A stretch of 64,000 nucleotides of DNA from Lepturacanthus savala (lineage: Eukaryota > Chordata > Actinopteri > Scombriformes > Trichiuridae): NCBI GenBank assembly GCA_030544235.1, contig CM060469.1:13820017-13884016 (forward strand), read 5' to 3'. A program made the translations under genes and the position numbers. Below, one piece after another: positions 48,790-61,588 of this stretch (positions are counted from its first letter, which is position 1; the number at the start of each line of letters is the position of its first letter). The notes beneath the pieces are model-generated. The model was given only the letters and a program-made list of their open reading frames with translations. It was not told the origin of the DNA and made no database searches.

Positions 48790-49707
48790 CTTTTTCTTTA
48801 CCCTTATCCCTTGCTAATTGCCATCCAACTTGAGAGAGAGCTAACGGTTAGAGGGCTAACGGTCGTCATAGCAATACCTGCCTACTTTGCATTAAAACAT
48901 TATTATTTTTTATAGTCCATTTGAATTCCTAAATATCTCTTCCCAGTTTGATGCTGTACAGAAACACATTCATCCAGAGGGCACAAGTCAGGGATTAGAA
49001 TAGCGGACAAACTTTTTTTTAAGCTGAAGAACCACAGGTACATTTTCCTATTTAGGATCAAATCAATGAGCTTTACAGTGTCCTCTTCCATCCCACGTCT
49101 GAGTGAAGGAGGATTACTTTCTTGAGGCCGGGTTAGCCGCTTCCCTTTGAGAGGAATGTCAATGAAGTTACTGCTGTACTGCTTCTCTCCACATGATGGT
49201 GCAGAGGACAAGCCTCCCCCTGGACAGCATGAAAGCTGACATTTAGCTTGAGGTTCTTAGATTTGCATGTCCACTGCACACAGATACACAACAGGCTAAA
49301 GTGCTACAGCTTCAGAGGTACAAAAAAGTAGTTTCTGATCTTTTTTTTTTCTTCAACACAAAGAGATCTACACACCAAAAAGCATTTGGTAATTTGTTAT
49401 GGTTGTAAAAAACACACAAAAATACATGAAAAAATTGCCAGTGTCAAAGTGACATGTATGTAAATGGATTCCACCAGAAGTAAACACAGCGTTCAAATAA
49501 TCACAGTTAATTATGCTTTCATTGTTTATTATGAACAGATGCATATTTGTATAACGGCTTATATTGTGAAGTGGGCAATCTATGTCTTTGCTTTGCACAT
49601 TGTATCCAAATGTGAGAATAATCCTGTACACTATGACGTTACTGTCTTTTGGTCAGTGAACAAAGAGCTGTGCCATCCAATATGACATACAATATGCACA
49701 TGCATGC

Positions 49708-49708
<1 letters not shown>
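48790..49708. other. non-coding interval
   Basis: No gene seen. The minus-strand frame 48903-49211 (102 codons) shows no recognisable domain. Confidence 0.5.

Positions 49709-49709
<1 letters not shown>

Positions 49710-49738
<29 letters not shown>
49710..49738. repeat. (GT)n microsatellite
   Basis: GT array followed by CG-containing variants to about 49752. Confidence 0.9.
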
Positions 49739-49741
<3 letters not shown>

Positions 49742-49885
49742 ACGTGCGCGTGTCCTTCCTGCCTGTATGTGGTCACACCTGTACTTTCTGTCATGATGTT
49801 ATCAGACCCTAAACACCTGCTCCACAGTCTAAGGTCAGTAACTACATAAAACTGCCTCCTAGCAGAGGGAGATGGGCATCTGAAA

Positions 49886-49886
<1 letters not shown>

Positions 49887-49942
<56 letters not shown>
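49887..49942. repeat. (GT)n microsatellite, about 28 units
   Basis: Uninterrupted GT run, followed by an alternating purine-pyrimidine (CACG/CGCG/TGTG) tail to about 49980. The minus strand reads it as a Thr-His repeat. Confidence 0.95.
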
Positions 49943-49943
<1 letters not shown>

Positions 49944-52189
49944 ACGCACGCACGCGCATGTGCATGTGTGAATGTGTGTGTAAATAAAAAAAAAAGGCAT
50001 GTTTTTCTTCTACAGTCATTTATATGCAGCTCATGTCACCCAGCACATCGCTCACAGGTGTCATACAACCCTGAATATGATCTGAACGGAAGGGAAGGGT
50101 GGATGTAAAGAAACAAGAGTGAGTCAAAGAGACAGAGGAATACATGGTGGGATCATATATAAGATCTACAGCAACTGTCGGATTGGAATTATTACAAATT
50201 ATCACGCATTCAGGTGATATCATGCCTCCATATTACTAAAAGTAATAATATGGAAAATGACATATAGGCCTTTGAGAAAGTGCTAGTCAAGGTTAACAAT
50301 TTTAAGAAAAAGTAAAACACTAAATGAAGTGATATTGGAGTGAATACAAATACATGTTAATCTACTGTATTGTCTTTGGCTTTTTCTCTATTTCCTACCA
50401 TCTACTTTGAAGTAGACAAGTTTGCTTTTCAGTTTTTTCCATTGTGTCGACCATATTTGCATGCTGGAAAATAGGGCTGGTTAACAGTAAGTAGTATAAC
50501 ACAGCTAGCATCGCTAGTATAGATGTGCTGTGTGTAGCCCATTGACTGTAGAAATATAAGCTATAGCAGCTGTAATTCTGGTTCCGCAGAACAGTGCAGT
50601 TCTGACAGACATCACAGTATGGATACAAAGCCACACAGCCGGCGGATTGTTAGCCTAGCATGCTAATACTACATAAAGACAGGATTGCATCAGAAAAAGG
50701 AGTAAATTATCAAAATTAGCATGTACACTTAGGTGTCATGTTTATATTACTGCTGATCAGAGGTCGAATTGTGACTAATGGAGAGTCACTTATAACTGGG
50801 AGTGAATGCAGATTGTGGAGTTTCTATCGAAGCCAAAAGCCAGATGTTAGGTGTTACTGGGATTTTTGTCCAGTGTAAAAGGGGCTTTTCTGTAATACAC
50901 AACAAAGTGCAACCTTGGCCAGCACTCACAGAAAAAGCCCTTCACTTGTGCTGAAGATGCAGCCAGTGTTCAGTCTGATATTGGTTCCCTGTATGGCAAT
51001 GGCAACGGCAGCCCAAAAACACCATAGCCCATTAGTAAGCCACGAAGTTTGTAAATCATTTCCTTGTTTTTATTACAATTTTTCTTTTTCTGGAAACTGT
51101 TAAAGCTATGGAAAGCCATATTAGCCGGTATTTAAACACGCCCTACCAATAATACCTTTGCCACTGACGCTAGTTGGGTGCCACCACCCAAAAATATGCT
51201 TTAATTTCTTAGCATACCAGCTTTGCTTTGTGGCTGGAATTTCCTGATTCTGCATAACGATTCTCTCCAACAAAAAGAAGGCGAGCATCCAGTTCTTCTG
51301 AGTCACTTTCTGGGTTCGTTATGGTCCAAGTCGCCCACTTTTTAAGATAACCTTCCATTATTTTGTTCCAGTTCTTTAAAAATGTCAAATTGCAGCAGAA
51401 AGACTCTATACAGGCACATACATTATGTCTTCAAGGAAGTAAGTAGCGCTATTTACCTCATAAGTACAAAAACAAATTTAAAAAAATCAGTTCCATGTGT
51501 TGTTAACAAACTGTGCAGGAAAAAACATGTTTTGCATGGTAATGCTATATTTTGTTCAACCAAATAAAAATCAAAAGAGGTTTTAGGTACAGTTTTACTT
51601 CTGTGAACAAACACCACAGTGGTGTTACTGAAAAATATTTTTCAACACTTCCCATATTATGCCATCAGCTGTACTGTATGTACTTTTCAGATAATTAATT
51701 GGTGAACTGCATTTATTAATAAACAAGGCAGACCACGGAATAATATCCTCCAGGCTCCAAAGCAAACTGTATAAAAAGACTCTATTGTGAAACAAGTTCC
51801 TAACGAGGCTGCAGGACATCGGCGTATTGGTTGGATTACTGTGCGGAGATAGTGTGGAAAGAAAAAAAAAAATTGCATTACAATATTGTGCCTGTTGGTG
51901 CTTTTGCTCAGAAATACTTCCATTTCCAATCCTTAATGACAAACAAGAAAGCTTTTCTGATTGAAAACAATTCCAGCACTTCAAGCCATAACAAAAATCA
52001 TGACAAGAGCGTTTTCACCAAAAGGAAGACATTTCACGCACCAGGAGCCTTTTGTGATATTTTCTCTGCCTCCCTCTTACCCTCCCTCTCTCTCCCTGTC
52101 TCTTTCCTTTGTGTGCGTAAATCATCTTTTCCCTGCGGCCTGTCTGTGATCATGTTGATGGGAAACAAAGAAATCATCTTGAATGGCAC
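49943..52189. other. non-coding interval
   Basis: No gene or element recognised. The block 51121-51330 is unique, with a 61-codon minus-strand frame that matches nothing I know. A small A+T stem occurs around 50227-50252. Confidence 0.45.
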
Positions 52190-54179
52190 ATTAATTTCCT
52201 CCGTTCTCCTCCTGCCCTCTGCCTAATGAAATCCCCTCTGCCACGGGGCCTGAGGAGCCACACTGGCAAGCCGTCACCAGCCAGTAAATATGTTTACCTT
52301 GGAGCGCTACGCTAATGGACTGTTTACTAGGGGGAGGCAGTGAGGGGTGTTACAGAGACCAGGCAGCACTGGGTCTGGGGTGTGTGTTCCTCAGACCAAG
52401 TGACAGCTCCTTTGCTCCCCCCATCTCCCCAAAACCAACAAACCACCAACCACCTGATCTAGAGGGCCTGTCACCAATAAAGGGATTAGATGGAGGACCG
52501 AAATGCAAAGACAGAAGTTTGGATTACTCTGAGGTAAAATTCATCTTAAGATGGTTTTGTAATCAATAAATTTCAGTATATTGAAATATACTTGTTTTCC
52601 TTTCAAAATGCAAGCAACCAAGCCTGTTGCCCTGGCTGACCAACACTGTATAGCCTAAATAAAAATAGTGACTTGATTGCTCTCCAAGTGATCAACTAAT
52701 TATCACATAAGAAAATGGTAATTCATGGATGTTGCCCTACAAAAAAAATGAATAAATAAACAGATTATTGTAATTAATAAACATCTACCAAGTCAAGCCA
52801 TGTCCAATTTAAGACATACACCACGTAGCATAGCATGTGACATCAGAAGTGTTGGCCAGAAACTGTCATTCAAGCATCCAGACACGCCACAAAAAAAAAC
52901 ATGCTGGGTCCTTTAACCATCAGTGGACAACCTGATAGATAGACATGTGTGAAATGTGCCTCAGCCCATGTGACAATGCCACAGAGACAAACGTTGCAGA
53001 CACAGAGGCATCTTCTGGAAAAAGCCTCTTCAGTTTTGGACTCATCACTTCACTCCTGTCTGGCTACAGGTAGCAATCTAGCCTCGACTGTTTTAACATG
53101 ACTTACTATGCTGCGGAAACCTGAAAAGTACCAGTTTATTTGTAAAAAATAATGACAATAATTGTGTGTTGTGAAAGCTTTTTTTAAATATAGAGTTTAA
53201 TAGCTATGTTTAATTGGACTTCAAATTAATTGGTTTAATTAGTGTTCTCTATTAGAATGTTACAACGTGACTTGAAACCCAGTAAATTATAAAGCTGCAT
53301 ACACGTTCATGACCAGAAAGAAGAGAATCTCATTATACCTGCTCAAAAAAAAAATCAATAGAAATAGATGGTCTCCCAATTCCAGTTATTTCTCATGCTT
53401 CTGAAAGTATTGATTGTCAAGTAACAAACTAAAAATTTAAATAAGCAATAAAAAAAAATCCAAACATGATAATTCACTCAACTAAGAATCTAGTTAGGTC
53501 CAGAGTGCATGTTAGACTGAAACGTGTCCCCTGCTCAGAGACAGACGCTTTACAGGTGAAGGAGGAACTAAAGTTCAGCTTGTGCATGCATAGACAAGAT
53601 TGTACTGCATTAGTGTGATGTGACTCCTATGCATGTCAGTGTATCGTTGTGCATGCACATGTGTTTGTTTGTGTACCTACACCCACCTAACGTTCCAAGG
53701 GCAACAGCAGTAGCAGCAGCAGCAGACTGAGATAACGCCCCCTGTCTCATCTATGGGTGTCTGGCGCCTGGCAGCACAATCAGTGACTGTGCCTAGATGT
53801 GTCCCTGTGTCCCAAAAACACACACACACAAACACACACACACTATCGCAGAGAGAGGGCCCTGCAGCTGGCGACAGGCTGCTCCTCTCAGTCTACTGCC
53901 AGCCTGTTCAACACACAGCTCTATATCCAACTCTTATCTCCATTGATTTCCTCCCCTGCCTTCAAACTTAGATATCCACTCTTTAAAAACAGGCCAACTG
54001 CAGAGTTTTGGGTCCTGAGGATGCAGTATCTCTCGCTACTTGGCTGGTGAGTCCAAAGTATTGCCACTACTGCATTTAGGTATCCTAAACTAGGTGTGAT
54101 TAGTTCCGTAGAATTGGCGATATCCGCAGCGGAACAGCGATAATGGTTGGATTTTGCTTGTGACTTCCACACTAAACGT
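52190..54179. other. non-coding interval
   Basis: No gene seen. The block 52190-52330 is unique and balanced and could be a conserved element. A CAG/TAG-rich triplet patch lies at 53702-53727 and a CA patch at 53818-53843. Confidence 0.45.
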
Positions 54180-54240
54180 GTGGGCTCACAGTTAATTTGA
54201 ATCAGATTGGATAAAAGCAGCTGCTAAATATGCAGCTGGG
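54180..54240. mobile_element. possible SINE/LINE 3' tail
   Basis: 'ttggataaaagcagctgctaaat' (54209-54231) is very close to a tail sequence shared by many fish SINEs and their partner L2-type LINEs. The upstream 200 bp show no clear tRNA-derived head, so only the tail is recognised, from memory. Confidence 0.4.
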
Positions 54241-54369
54241 GAGTTTCTTGTGATGTATGTGTTGGCTCTACTTTATGTCCATATATTGACACGGTCATGA
54301 ATTTCCATGTCAAATGTCTCAGCAGGATATTGCTGAAGGCAATGATTTCTATCCAGCTGAGATGGGATG

Positions 54370-54622
54370 ATTCAGACCTCCCTCTTCTTCACCTCTGCAG
54401 CATCTTCTTACTCCTCTGCTCTCCTCCAGGGACACTTTTACCCCCTTTTCCTATGCTTATTCTTCACCGTCTTTCTCCCCATCTTTCGCTTTCATCCATT
54501 CTCTGCGAGTCCTGTTCCTCTCTCCTTCTCCACCTTACACCCCTGCCACCCCGCCCCCACCCCCTCCCATTAACTACCCCCCACCACACACACACACGCA
54601 TGCACACGCACACACACACACA
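54370..54622. repeat. pyrimidine-rich tract ending in (CA)n
   Basis: The plus strand is strongly C/T-rich from 54370 to 54575, then becomes a CA array (54584-54622). Frames here are low-complexity Pro/Ser/Leu. Confidence 0.7.
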
Positions 54623-57600
54623 CCCTTTATTCCGGCAGACTCCATCGATTGATTTCCCCTCACTGTGACACATTTGGTGCAGCCGCATGTGGCCTATTAA
54701 TTATATCCACAGCAGACTCTCGTCATGCTCCCCTTTTCCCAACCATACAAGCCCACATGCGCGCATGTGCACAAACACACACACACATACACAATGCACT
54801 ACCCTCGGAACAGCATTCATGACCCTGCAGATCACCCTGGAACCGCTGGATGTGACAGGGAAGCAGACAGAGAAGGGGGAGGACAACCTGGAGCATTTGA
54901 GTAGAGGCGAACAGACAGTGGCAGTTGAGGCGAGGTTGGGCCCATGTTGCGTGTAATCTGGCTAACATCTGTTAGCCATCGTGTGTGGCTCCATTTAAAG
55001 TCCAGAGTGGACTAACAGCCTGAGGAGGCTCCCCGCATCCCGGCTCGTAGGCTTTTAGCGGGCCTGCTCCAAATTCTTTCTTCTTCTCAGACAGACTGAC
55101 CGAGGAAGAACAAGAGCGAGGAGACGGAGGCTGACACGCATTCGACAGAACAGCACTTAGCGCATCAGATGGCTTTTTCCTCCATTGTGCGCGCGTGCTT
55201 GTGCGCGCGTGCTTGTGCATGCGCGCGTTCCTCTGTATGTGTGCCTGTGCATCTGGCAAACAATACAGTAAGCCTTCGCTGCGGGCCTCTTACAGCCTCA
55301 AAATCCCGGGTTTTTATATTTAGCTCGTAATCACTATAATTTCCAAATTAGATACAGACTGGCCAAGTACACATTCCTTCTGTACAATAGCCCTAAATGG
55401 TTGTCCTATCATCTCCGGAGACAATCTCAGGAGATAGACACTTTAAATATTTGAGCGATATTCAAAGACAATCCGTCGTGATGAAAACAAGCGGCGCGCG
55501 CTAAACAGCTGCTGCCGAGGATATTGTGCGAGGGGAGGGAGACGCAGATTAAGAGCAGATTACAGGGCCTTTCCCTCCAGGGCCTCCATATTCCAGATTG
55601 ACAATGTGCTGGATTGTGAGATCAACCTGGAGATTTTCATATGAAAAGATGTTTTCCGTCAGAGATTAAAGGCTGTTGTTATTCATTGTCTTTTTTTTTC
55701 CCCTCCCAACTTCTCAAAGCTTCGTTTCCAGCACTGAAGGGGCAGAGTAGTAGAGGAACGGGAGCATTGAGACAAACTGGGTGCATTCAGTAAGAGGAAA
55801 GGAGGAGGGAGGAGCAGCACGATGCATGGAGCATTTCTTGGCATGAAAGCGGAATACTCCGAACCATGCATTACATTTTACCATAAACAAAGGCTGGGAC
55901 TCATGCATTATTTATTGGCAATAATAATGAAGACTGCTTGCATAGGACGAATACATTAATCATGATCATCTGGAGTTTACGCTTGCTCATACTGTATCTG
56001 TTGGTTTGTTTGTGTACATGCGCTGATTAAGATGCTTATTCGTTTGAACGTTACTGCCGGGGTCATCCGTACAATTACACGTGGGAGGATAAAGACGTGT
56101 CGTTCCTGTGTGATGCGTTGTTTAGGGTTAAGGGTCTTTGTGTTGAATGTTATAATAGAGTACAGTAGTAGAATCATATCTCCATTAAAAACTCTCATCA
56201 AAGAAACAATTAAAATGATCAGGGAAAAAAAAGACACAGACACAACCAGACAAAATTAAGACCCAAATCATTTGTTAATTTTATTGACTATATCTGAGTC
56301 CTTTTGCAAGCAGCCAAAGCAATTATAGCATCAGAGATATTCTTAATGGGTCCTTGCCCATTGCCATTCTCTATAATTAGAGCCAATACAACAGCACAGC
56401 AGCAGCATCCAGCATAGTGAAAAGGCTGGGGTGGAGGGACCCTCCAATGTCAGAAGACTATGAAATAAAAAATAAATATATATAAGAAATATAAAAATGT
56501 ACCAGATACCCCCTGGCTATCAATCTGAGCCCATGGTGGTATAAATGTGTGAGTTCTGTTTTTAAATGTGTTGCATTTGTGCATGTGTGAAGGTGCGCTC
56601 GTGTCTGTATACGCGCTTGTGTCTGTACGCGGGGTTGCATGCGAGTGTGCTGGTGTGTGTTCACAAATGATCCCATGCCAAAGAGGAAAAATCCCACAGG
56701 GTGAATCAATAGATGGTGCTGGATAATGGAGGCCTGCTCAGACAGCTGTGTTCTGCCTCTCTCTGTGCCTGCCTGCCCGGCTGCCTGGAGGACTGGGAGA
56801 GTGGTTGACTGGCTGGCTAACAGGCTGGCTGAGGGACTTTAGTTAGTCCACACAGCATCCCACACCTGCTAGTACATGGCTTACTATGCAGTGGTCAATG
56901 GACAACACCAACTCATAGCTCACTTCACACACAATCACAAATACAGAAACACACACACAGGGTGTGCCAAGATCCTTTGTCTACTTACATACATGTAGGT
57001 GACAATATAAAATAGTATTTGTTGCTTATTTAAATTGTATTTTTCTTTATTGATCTACACTTTAGGACTTAACAAAACAACCAATAAATATTAACAAATA
57101 CCTGAGCCCTGGCGAACATTAGCAGCACATTCCAGCCATGTATCAAAACATGAACAATAAATTCTCTCAAACTTACTAATCCTATCACAAGTATTATTTA
57201 CAAAGATCATCTGACTAGAGCTTTCAATTAAATATTTGCTGAGAGTGTAAAGGCATAAATGATGAAACGGTGGTGCGGTAGCAGATTTTCATGAGAGATT
57301 AAAGCAGGACATAGAATAAAACAAAATATTAGGTTTCAGATGAATTAGTGCATCTACTGTCCAGTCCTGTTTCACCATTTATCTTCCTCCCTAAACCCAT
57401 CTCCCTCCTTGGTTTTGAGGTTTCAGTTGTGGTGCCATAACTGATAAAGAGCTGACAAAATGCAGAAAAATACTCCTTAATTAAAGAGCCATGAAGAAAG
57501 ACTGAGGGTTTGTGCTACACAACCGAACACACACTCACAAACACACACGCAACTACAGCAGGCTTGATGTGCTGTAGCTAATGAGAAAGGACAGTGGACC

Positions 57601-58427
57601 ACAGTAACCATGTCTCTTCCTCTCCAGCAAAAATGAGTTCATCGTTTCACATCATTATTCAAATCAACCCCCTAATTCTTAAAATATTTGCATATTTAAA
57701 ACTGGATAGCTTTTTTCTTGCCTAAGGCTGGCACAAGCCTCAGAGATACAGAGATAAATGGAAAAAAGGGTTGCTTGAAAACACTGTCGAAATCGTTCAC
57801 GTCCCATAACGCATAGCAGACACAATGGTAGAGAGCTACGTGCCTCAGTGTTCCTGCAGGAATGTTTGTCATGGGCCAGCAGAAAGCTCATCTCTATTAT
57901 TTATAATTAATGGCACGTCAGTCATTAACTGTCCATGTTACTCAGCTCACATCTTGCTCAGTCATCGGGGCGCAGCTAGAATCTGTCACATATATATCAA
58001 ATTAATTATTTTTTCTTTATATCATTCATGACAAGTATTACTGATATTACCAATATTAACATTTACCAAGCCATAAAAGATGAAAACATATGAATACGAT
58101 AATAAGGAACCCAGGCTGCAACTCAAAATTTGCAAATTACTATTGTGATTAATAGATTAAAACAGCACTTTCCACTGAGGCTGGGTATAATTTGCACATT
58201 TTCAATATTGCCAACACAATATCTTGGTTGTTTTGGTGCTGGAATGCAGACCGTCATGCACCACACCTCCATTTTTGTTATTTCTCCCAGGAAACTCATA
58301 TATTTATTTGCATGGCCCTCAAACGTTATTGTGAATTGCCATGAACAGATAAACATAAAGAGATCCAGAATTTTAGTATGTTTGCATGATGTTGCCCAAG
58401 TTGCCAGATCGTCTATAAAACACATTC
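54623..58427. other. non-coding interval
   Basis: No gene recognised. It contains a CA patch at 54772-54792, a Z-DNA-like alternating tract at 55187-55230, and a unique block at 55550-55680. Open frames have no domains. Confidence 0.45.
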
Positions 58428-58451
58428 TACACACACACACACACACACACA
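58428..58451. repeat. (CA)n microsatellite
   Basis: About twelve CA units. Confidence 0.9.
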
Positions 58452-59076
58452 ACTCACACACGACAGATTTCCAACCTGAGAACCCCAAACTTGTTTCATG
58501 TGTGCTCAGCTGCTCTCCAGCAGGCCAGCTAACTCAAATACCCCTGAAAATGAAAACGTAAGCATGAAAACTCCCTATGTGCATCACAAACCTTACTGTG
58601 TGTTGAGCGAGAAAGGAACCGATGCACATAAAAACACTGTCTAGGTTAAGCATTCAAGGTGCGCTAACACAACGTGGATATTTTAAACACTATTTCATGA
58701 TGTGTGGTTGTTTAAAAGTTATCCCGAGTGCAGAGCATAATTTTGTTTCAAGTACTTGACCATTTCTGATCCTTGACAGTACTTTACCAAAAAGAATTGA
58801 GGTTTGATCTGCCACGTTTGCCACTTCATTATTAAAAATAGAGGTTAAATTTGAACAATGTAGGCTGACCCAGAGTGAGAGAAAGGAAGACACGGGACAC
58901 TTGAAGCTGCAGATTCACATTGCACATCCACAACCTGATCCGCTGACTGGAGCTGATACTCAACACTGGGTCACTGTCCAGAACAGGTTGACAAAGCACC
59001 AGGAACATATGGGTCACATTAGACCAACCATGAATGATGCTACGCACACCATAGAGTGTATTATCCTGAGCTGTTC

Positions 59077-59078
<2 letters not shown>

Positions 59079-59152
<74 letters not shown>
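59079..59152. repeat. (GT)n microsatellite, about 37 units
   Basis: The longest uninterrupted GT array in the window. It gives a false poly(Cys-Val) frame. Confidence 0.95.
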
Positions 59153-59154
<2 letters not shown>

Positions 59155-59833
59155 AGTAAGCGTGTTGTATTCACATCACCTAGATTGGACATCATTGAAC
59201 CATGTCACTGAACCAATCAATAGACACAGACATCTGGTTAGTGATGGTATGTAAAGTATGCATGTGTATGTGTGTGTGTGTGGGTAAAGGGTATTGTCCA
59301 GAGTCCTCTGAGTCATGTAACACTGCACTGCCTTTGTAATAGAAGAGGAGAGTTCCTGTAATGATTTATTCATCGCAACATCAAAGATACATTCAAGCAC
59401 AGGTGTCAAAACTCCCATATTGCATGTCATGTACATAGAGTGCACTTTCCTATAAATTTACTTAAGAGTTTAAGGAAATTTATATTATTATTTATTCATA
59501 CAGTTGCATTATTCAACATTTATTCCCATTCAAAGCTCACTCAATTGTATTTTAGAGCCTTTTTTCCAGAGTAAGTTGCACTACTTTATACTCGGACCAA
59601 GCCCACTACACTAAACGATGATTCACATATAACAAATGAAAAAAAAAATTAATAAAACAAGAAAAGCAGAGAAAGAGACTGCCCGAGAGACAGACAGATA
59701 CACACGCACAAATACAGAAGCAGAGAGATATGAGTGCTAGTGTGAATAAGAGGGAGAGAGAGTATGCTGAATCCCACTCAGACCACCTGCTCATCAGTTC
59801 CTCTGGCACAACAGATACTGTCATTGTCCACAC

Positions 59834-59895
59834 AAACACACACACACACACGTACACACACACACACACACACATACACAAACACACACACACAC
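59834..59895. repeat. (CA)n microsatellite with short interruptions
   Basis: CA units interrupted by GTA, TA and AA variants. Confidence 0.9.
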
Positions 59896-60103
59896 TAAGC
59901 TCAAATATAAAAATCTCCCGGTGCGCTCACAGAAAGCCTTTCCCAATCCCTCCCACATCAGATGCTGGGCACACAGACTTGATTTAAAACTGTTAGGTGC
60001 CATTCAATATGGGCTTGGTTTAGAGCCAAGCCTCGGACATTTCTCAAAGGTTCTGCTCAGTTACCTGCTCGTCTATTTGTTCCAATATACTTCAGAAAAG
60101 TAA

Positions 60104-60155
60104 GAGCCGCGTGTGTGAGCCGTATGTATGAGGCATATGTATGAGCCGTATGTAT
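60104..60155. repeat. 13-bp minisatellite, 4 copies
   Basis: Units at 60104-60116, 60117-60129, 60130-60142 and 60143-60155 share the pattern GAGCCGTATGTAT. The second and fourth are identical; the first and third carry a few changes. A partial fifth unit (GAGC) follows. Confidence 0.85.
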
Positions 60156-60439
60156 GAGCTGGTGACGTTTTTGTTCCTCGGGTCTTTATTTTCCATTGTT
60201 TGTATGTTGATGAAAGATAATAATATGGTATTTCTGTTTATTAAAAACCATTACTGATTAGGAGCAAAGAAGACATTCTGCTCAATTAAAGGTTTTGCCA
60301 ATTAGCAGAATTGTCACAGCTGCTGTACTTTGCATACTTTGCAGCATTTAGAAGAAAAAATAAGCTAATTTAACATGTCAGGGACTCAGGTTAACACTTA
60401 GAAATTGTGTAGTACATCGTTCCGTTAAGATAATCATCC

Positions 60440-61165
60440 ACTTCATTTGGTTTTCAGTGCAGTTGAAACTGAAGATTGAGGACAACAATGCGGTGTACAT
60501 CACAAAAGTGTTTAAAGAACAGCAGTGTCATATGTTTTAGAAGGAAAAATCATAAGCGATGGATAAATCCTCAGATGTGGAGAGAAATCAATGAGAGGAG
60601 AAAAGCCAAAGACAAACTGCTAAGTGCAATGTCCTCCAGGCTGACTGAATGTGCAAAGGAAGAGTATAAGATCAAAGACATAGAGGTCAAGAGGAGTGCT
60701 TGAAGGAACAAGAGAGCCTTTGTGGAAGAATTGGCAAGGAGACGGCTGCAGCTAAGGGAGTACCGAGTACACTATACAAGATCACTGCACAACCTAAGTG
60801 ATCACCAAGTATCTCCTTTACTAAGCTGGTCAAAGAAAAACAAAAGACAACTGACAACAACTGAAAGGGAACAGGCTGCAAGATGGGTTCGGCATTTTAA
60901 AGCGCTCAATTGATCAGAACCTGAAGAAGCTTCAATTTGGCCCTCCCTCTCGAGCTGAGGCTGAAGAATGTGAAAGTACCTGGAATCAATTTGTCGATCT
61001 CTTTGCCAAGATATAGGAACACAAAGTCATCATAAATGACTGGAGCAAGGGCCTCGTGTTCAAGATTCCTAATAAGGGGGGCCTATTTGATAGCATCAGT
61101 GACGTCAAGCCCAGGCAGGAACAAGTAGGACTTTGTGAAGGTTGAGGACGTGTAGATCAGAGAGT
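60440..61165 (+). pseudogene. broken RTE-type LINE ORF (endonuclease-RT linker and partial RT)
   Basis: Frame 60476-60913 contains KRWINPQMWREINERRKAK, then EYKIKDIEVKRSA, then RNKRAFVEELA, then TEREQAARWVRHFKALN. These follow the order of the linker between endonuclease and reverse transcriptase in RTE/BovB-like elements. In-frame TGA stops at 60701-60703 and 60911-60913 stand where the family usually has arginine. After a frameshift (60914-60920) the reading continues from 60921 with FGPPSRAEAEE, then WNQFVDLFAKI, then NDWSKGLVFKIPNKGGLFD, then RQEQVGLCEG, interrupted by TAG at 61014 and TGA at 61143. The segments normally between these motifs are missing, so internal deletions have removed parts of the RT. 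No endonuclease domain is visible upstream of about 60440. Family order is from memory; the sequence is not functional. Confidence 0.85.
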
Positions 61166-61557
61166 ATATAGTATGGTCTGAAAGAACTTGTTTGAGCCCT
61201 GGCATTAAAAGGGCAACAAAAAAGATTTATTTTTTTAAAAAGCCACATAAAGCAATTAAACAATTATATATATATATCATATGTTGTATGACTTTTAATG
61301 ATAAAAACTCCTCAGTATGTAGGTCACTAGCTCTTGTTGTTTCACATAATTAGAGATACTCATTAGAGATACTGTAAATGGTAACACTCAGTTAAATTGT
61401 AAATATTTTAGTCTTCCTCATATGTAGTTCATTTTGTTTCATATTTCTTCCCCAAAGTTGCATACCTAAATTGTTTTGACCATTTATTTGTCCCCCACTT
61501 TTATTTAGTCTTGAAAAGCAAGTGATATATAACTAAAGTTTATTATTATTACATGAA
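61166..61557. other. non-coding interval, A+T-rich
   Basis: Nothing recognised. A short T/A run lies at 61225-61245 and a TA patch at 61266-61278, possibly the decayed end of the upstream LINE. Confidence 0.45.
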
Positions 61558-61588
61558 GTCTGCACCTACCACACCGGTAGGTGCAGAC
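61558..61588. repeat. perfect hairpin, 13-bp arms, 5-nt loop
   Basis: GTCTGCACCTACC (61558-61570) pairs exactly with 61576-61588 around the loop ACACC. The word CCACACCGG within the hairpin (61569-61577) recurs at 61594-61602. Confidence 0.85.

Noticed and set aside
49639..50108. Thr-His and Cys-Val repeat frames
   Set aside because: Translations of (GT)n/(CA)n arrays.
53702..53727. CAG triplet repeat
   Set aside because: Short, interrupted by TAG and not in a supportable coding frame.
58123..58561. Overlapping 121- and 143-codon frames on both strands
   Set aside because: No recognisable domain in either; both run through a CA array and unique A+T-rich DNA.
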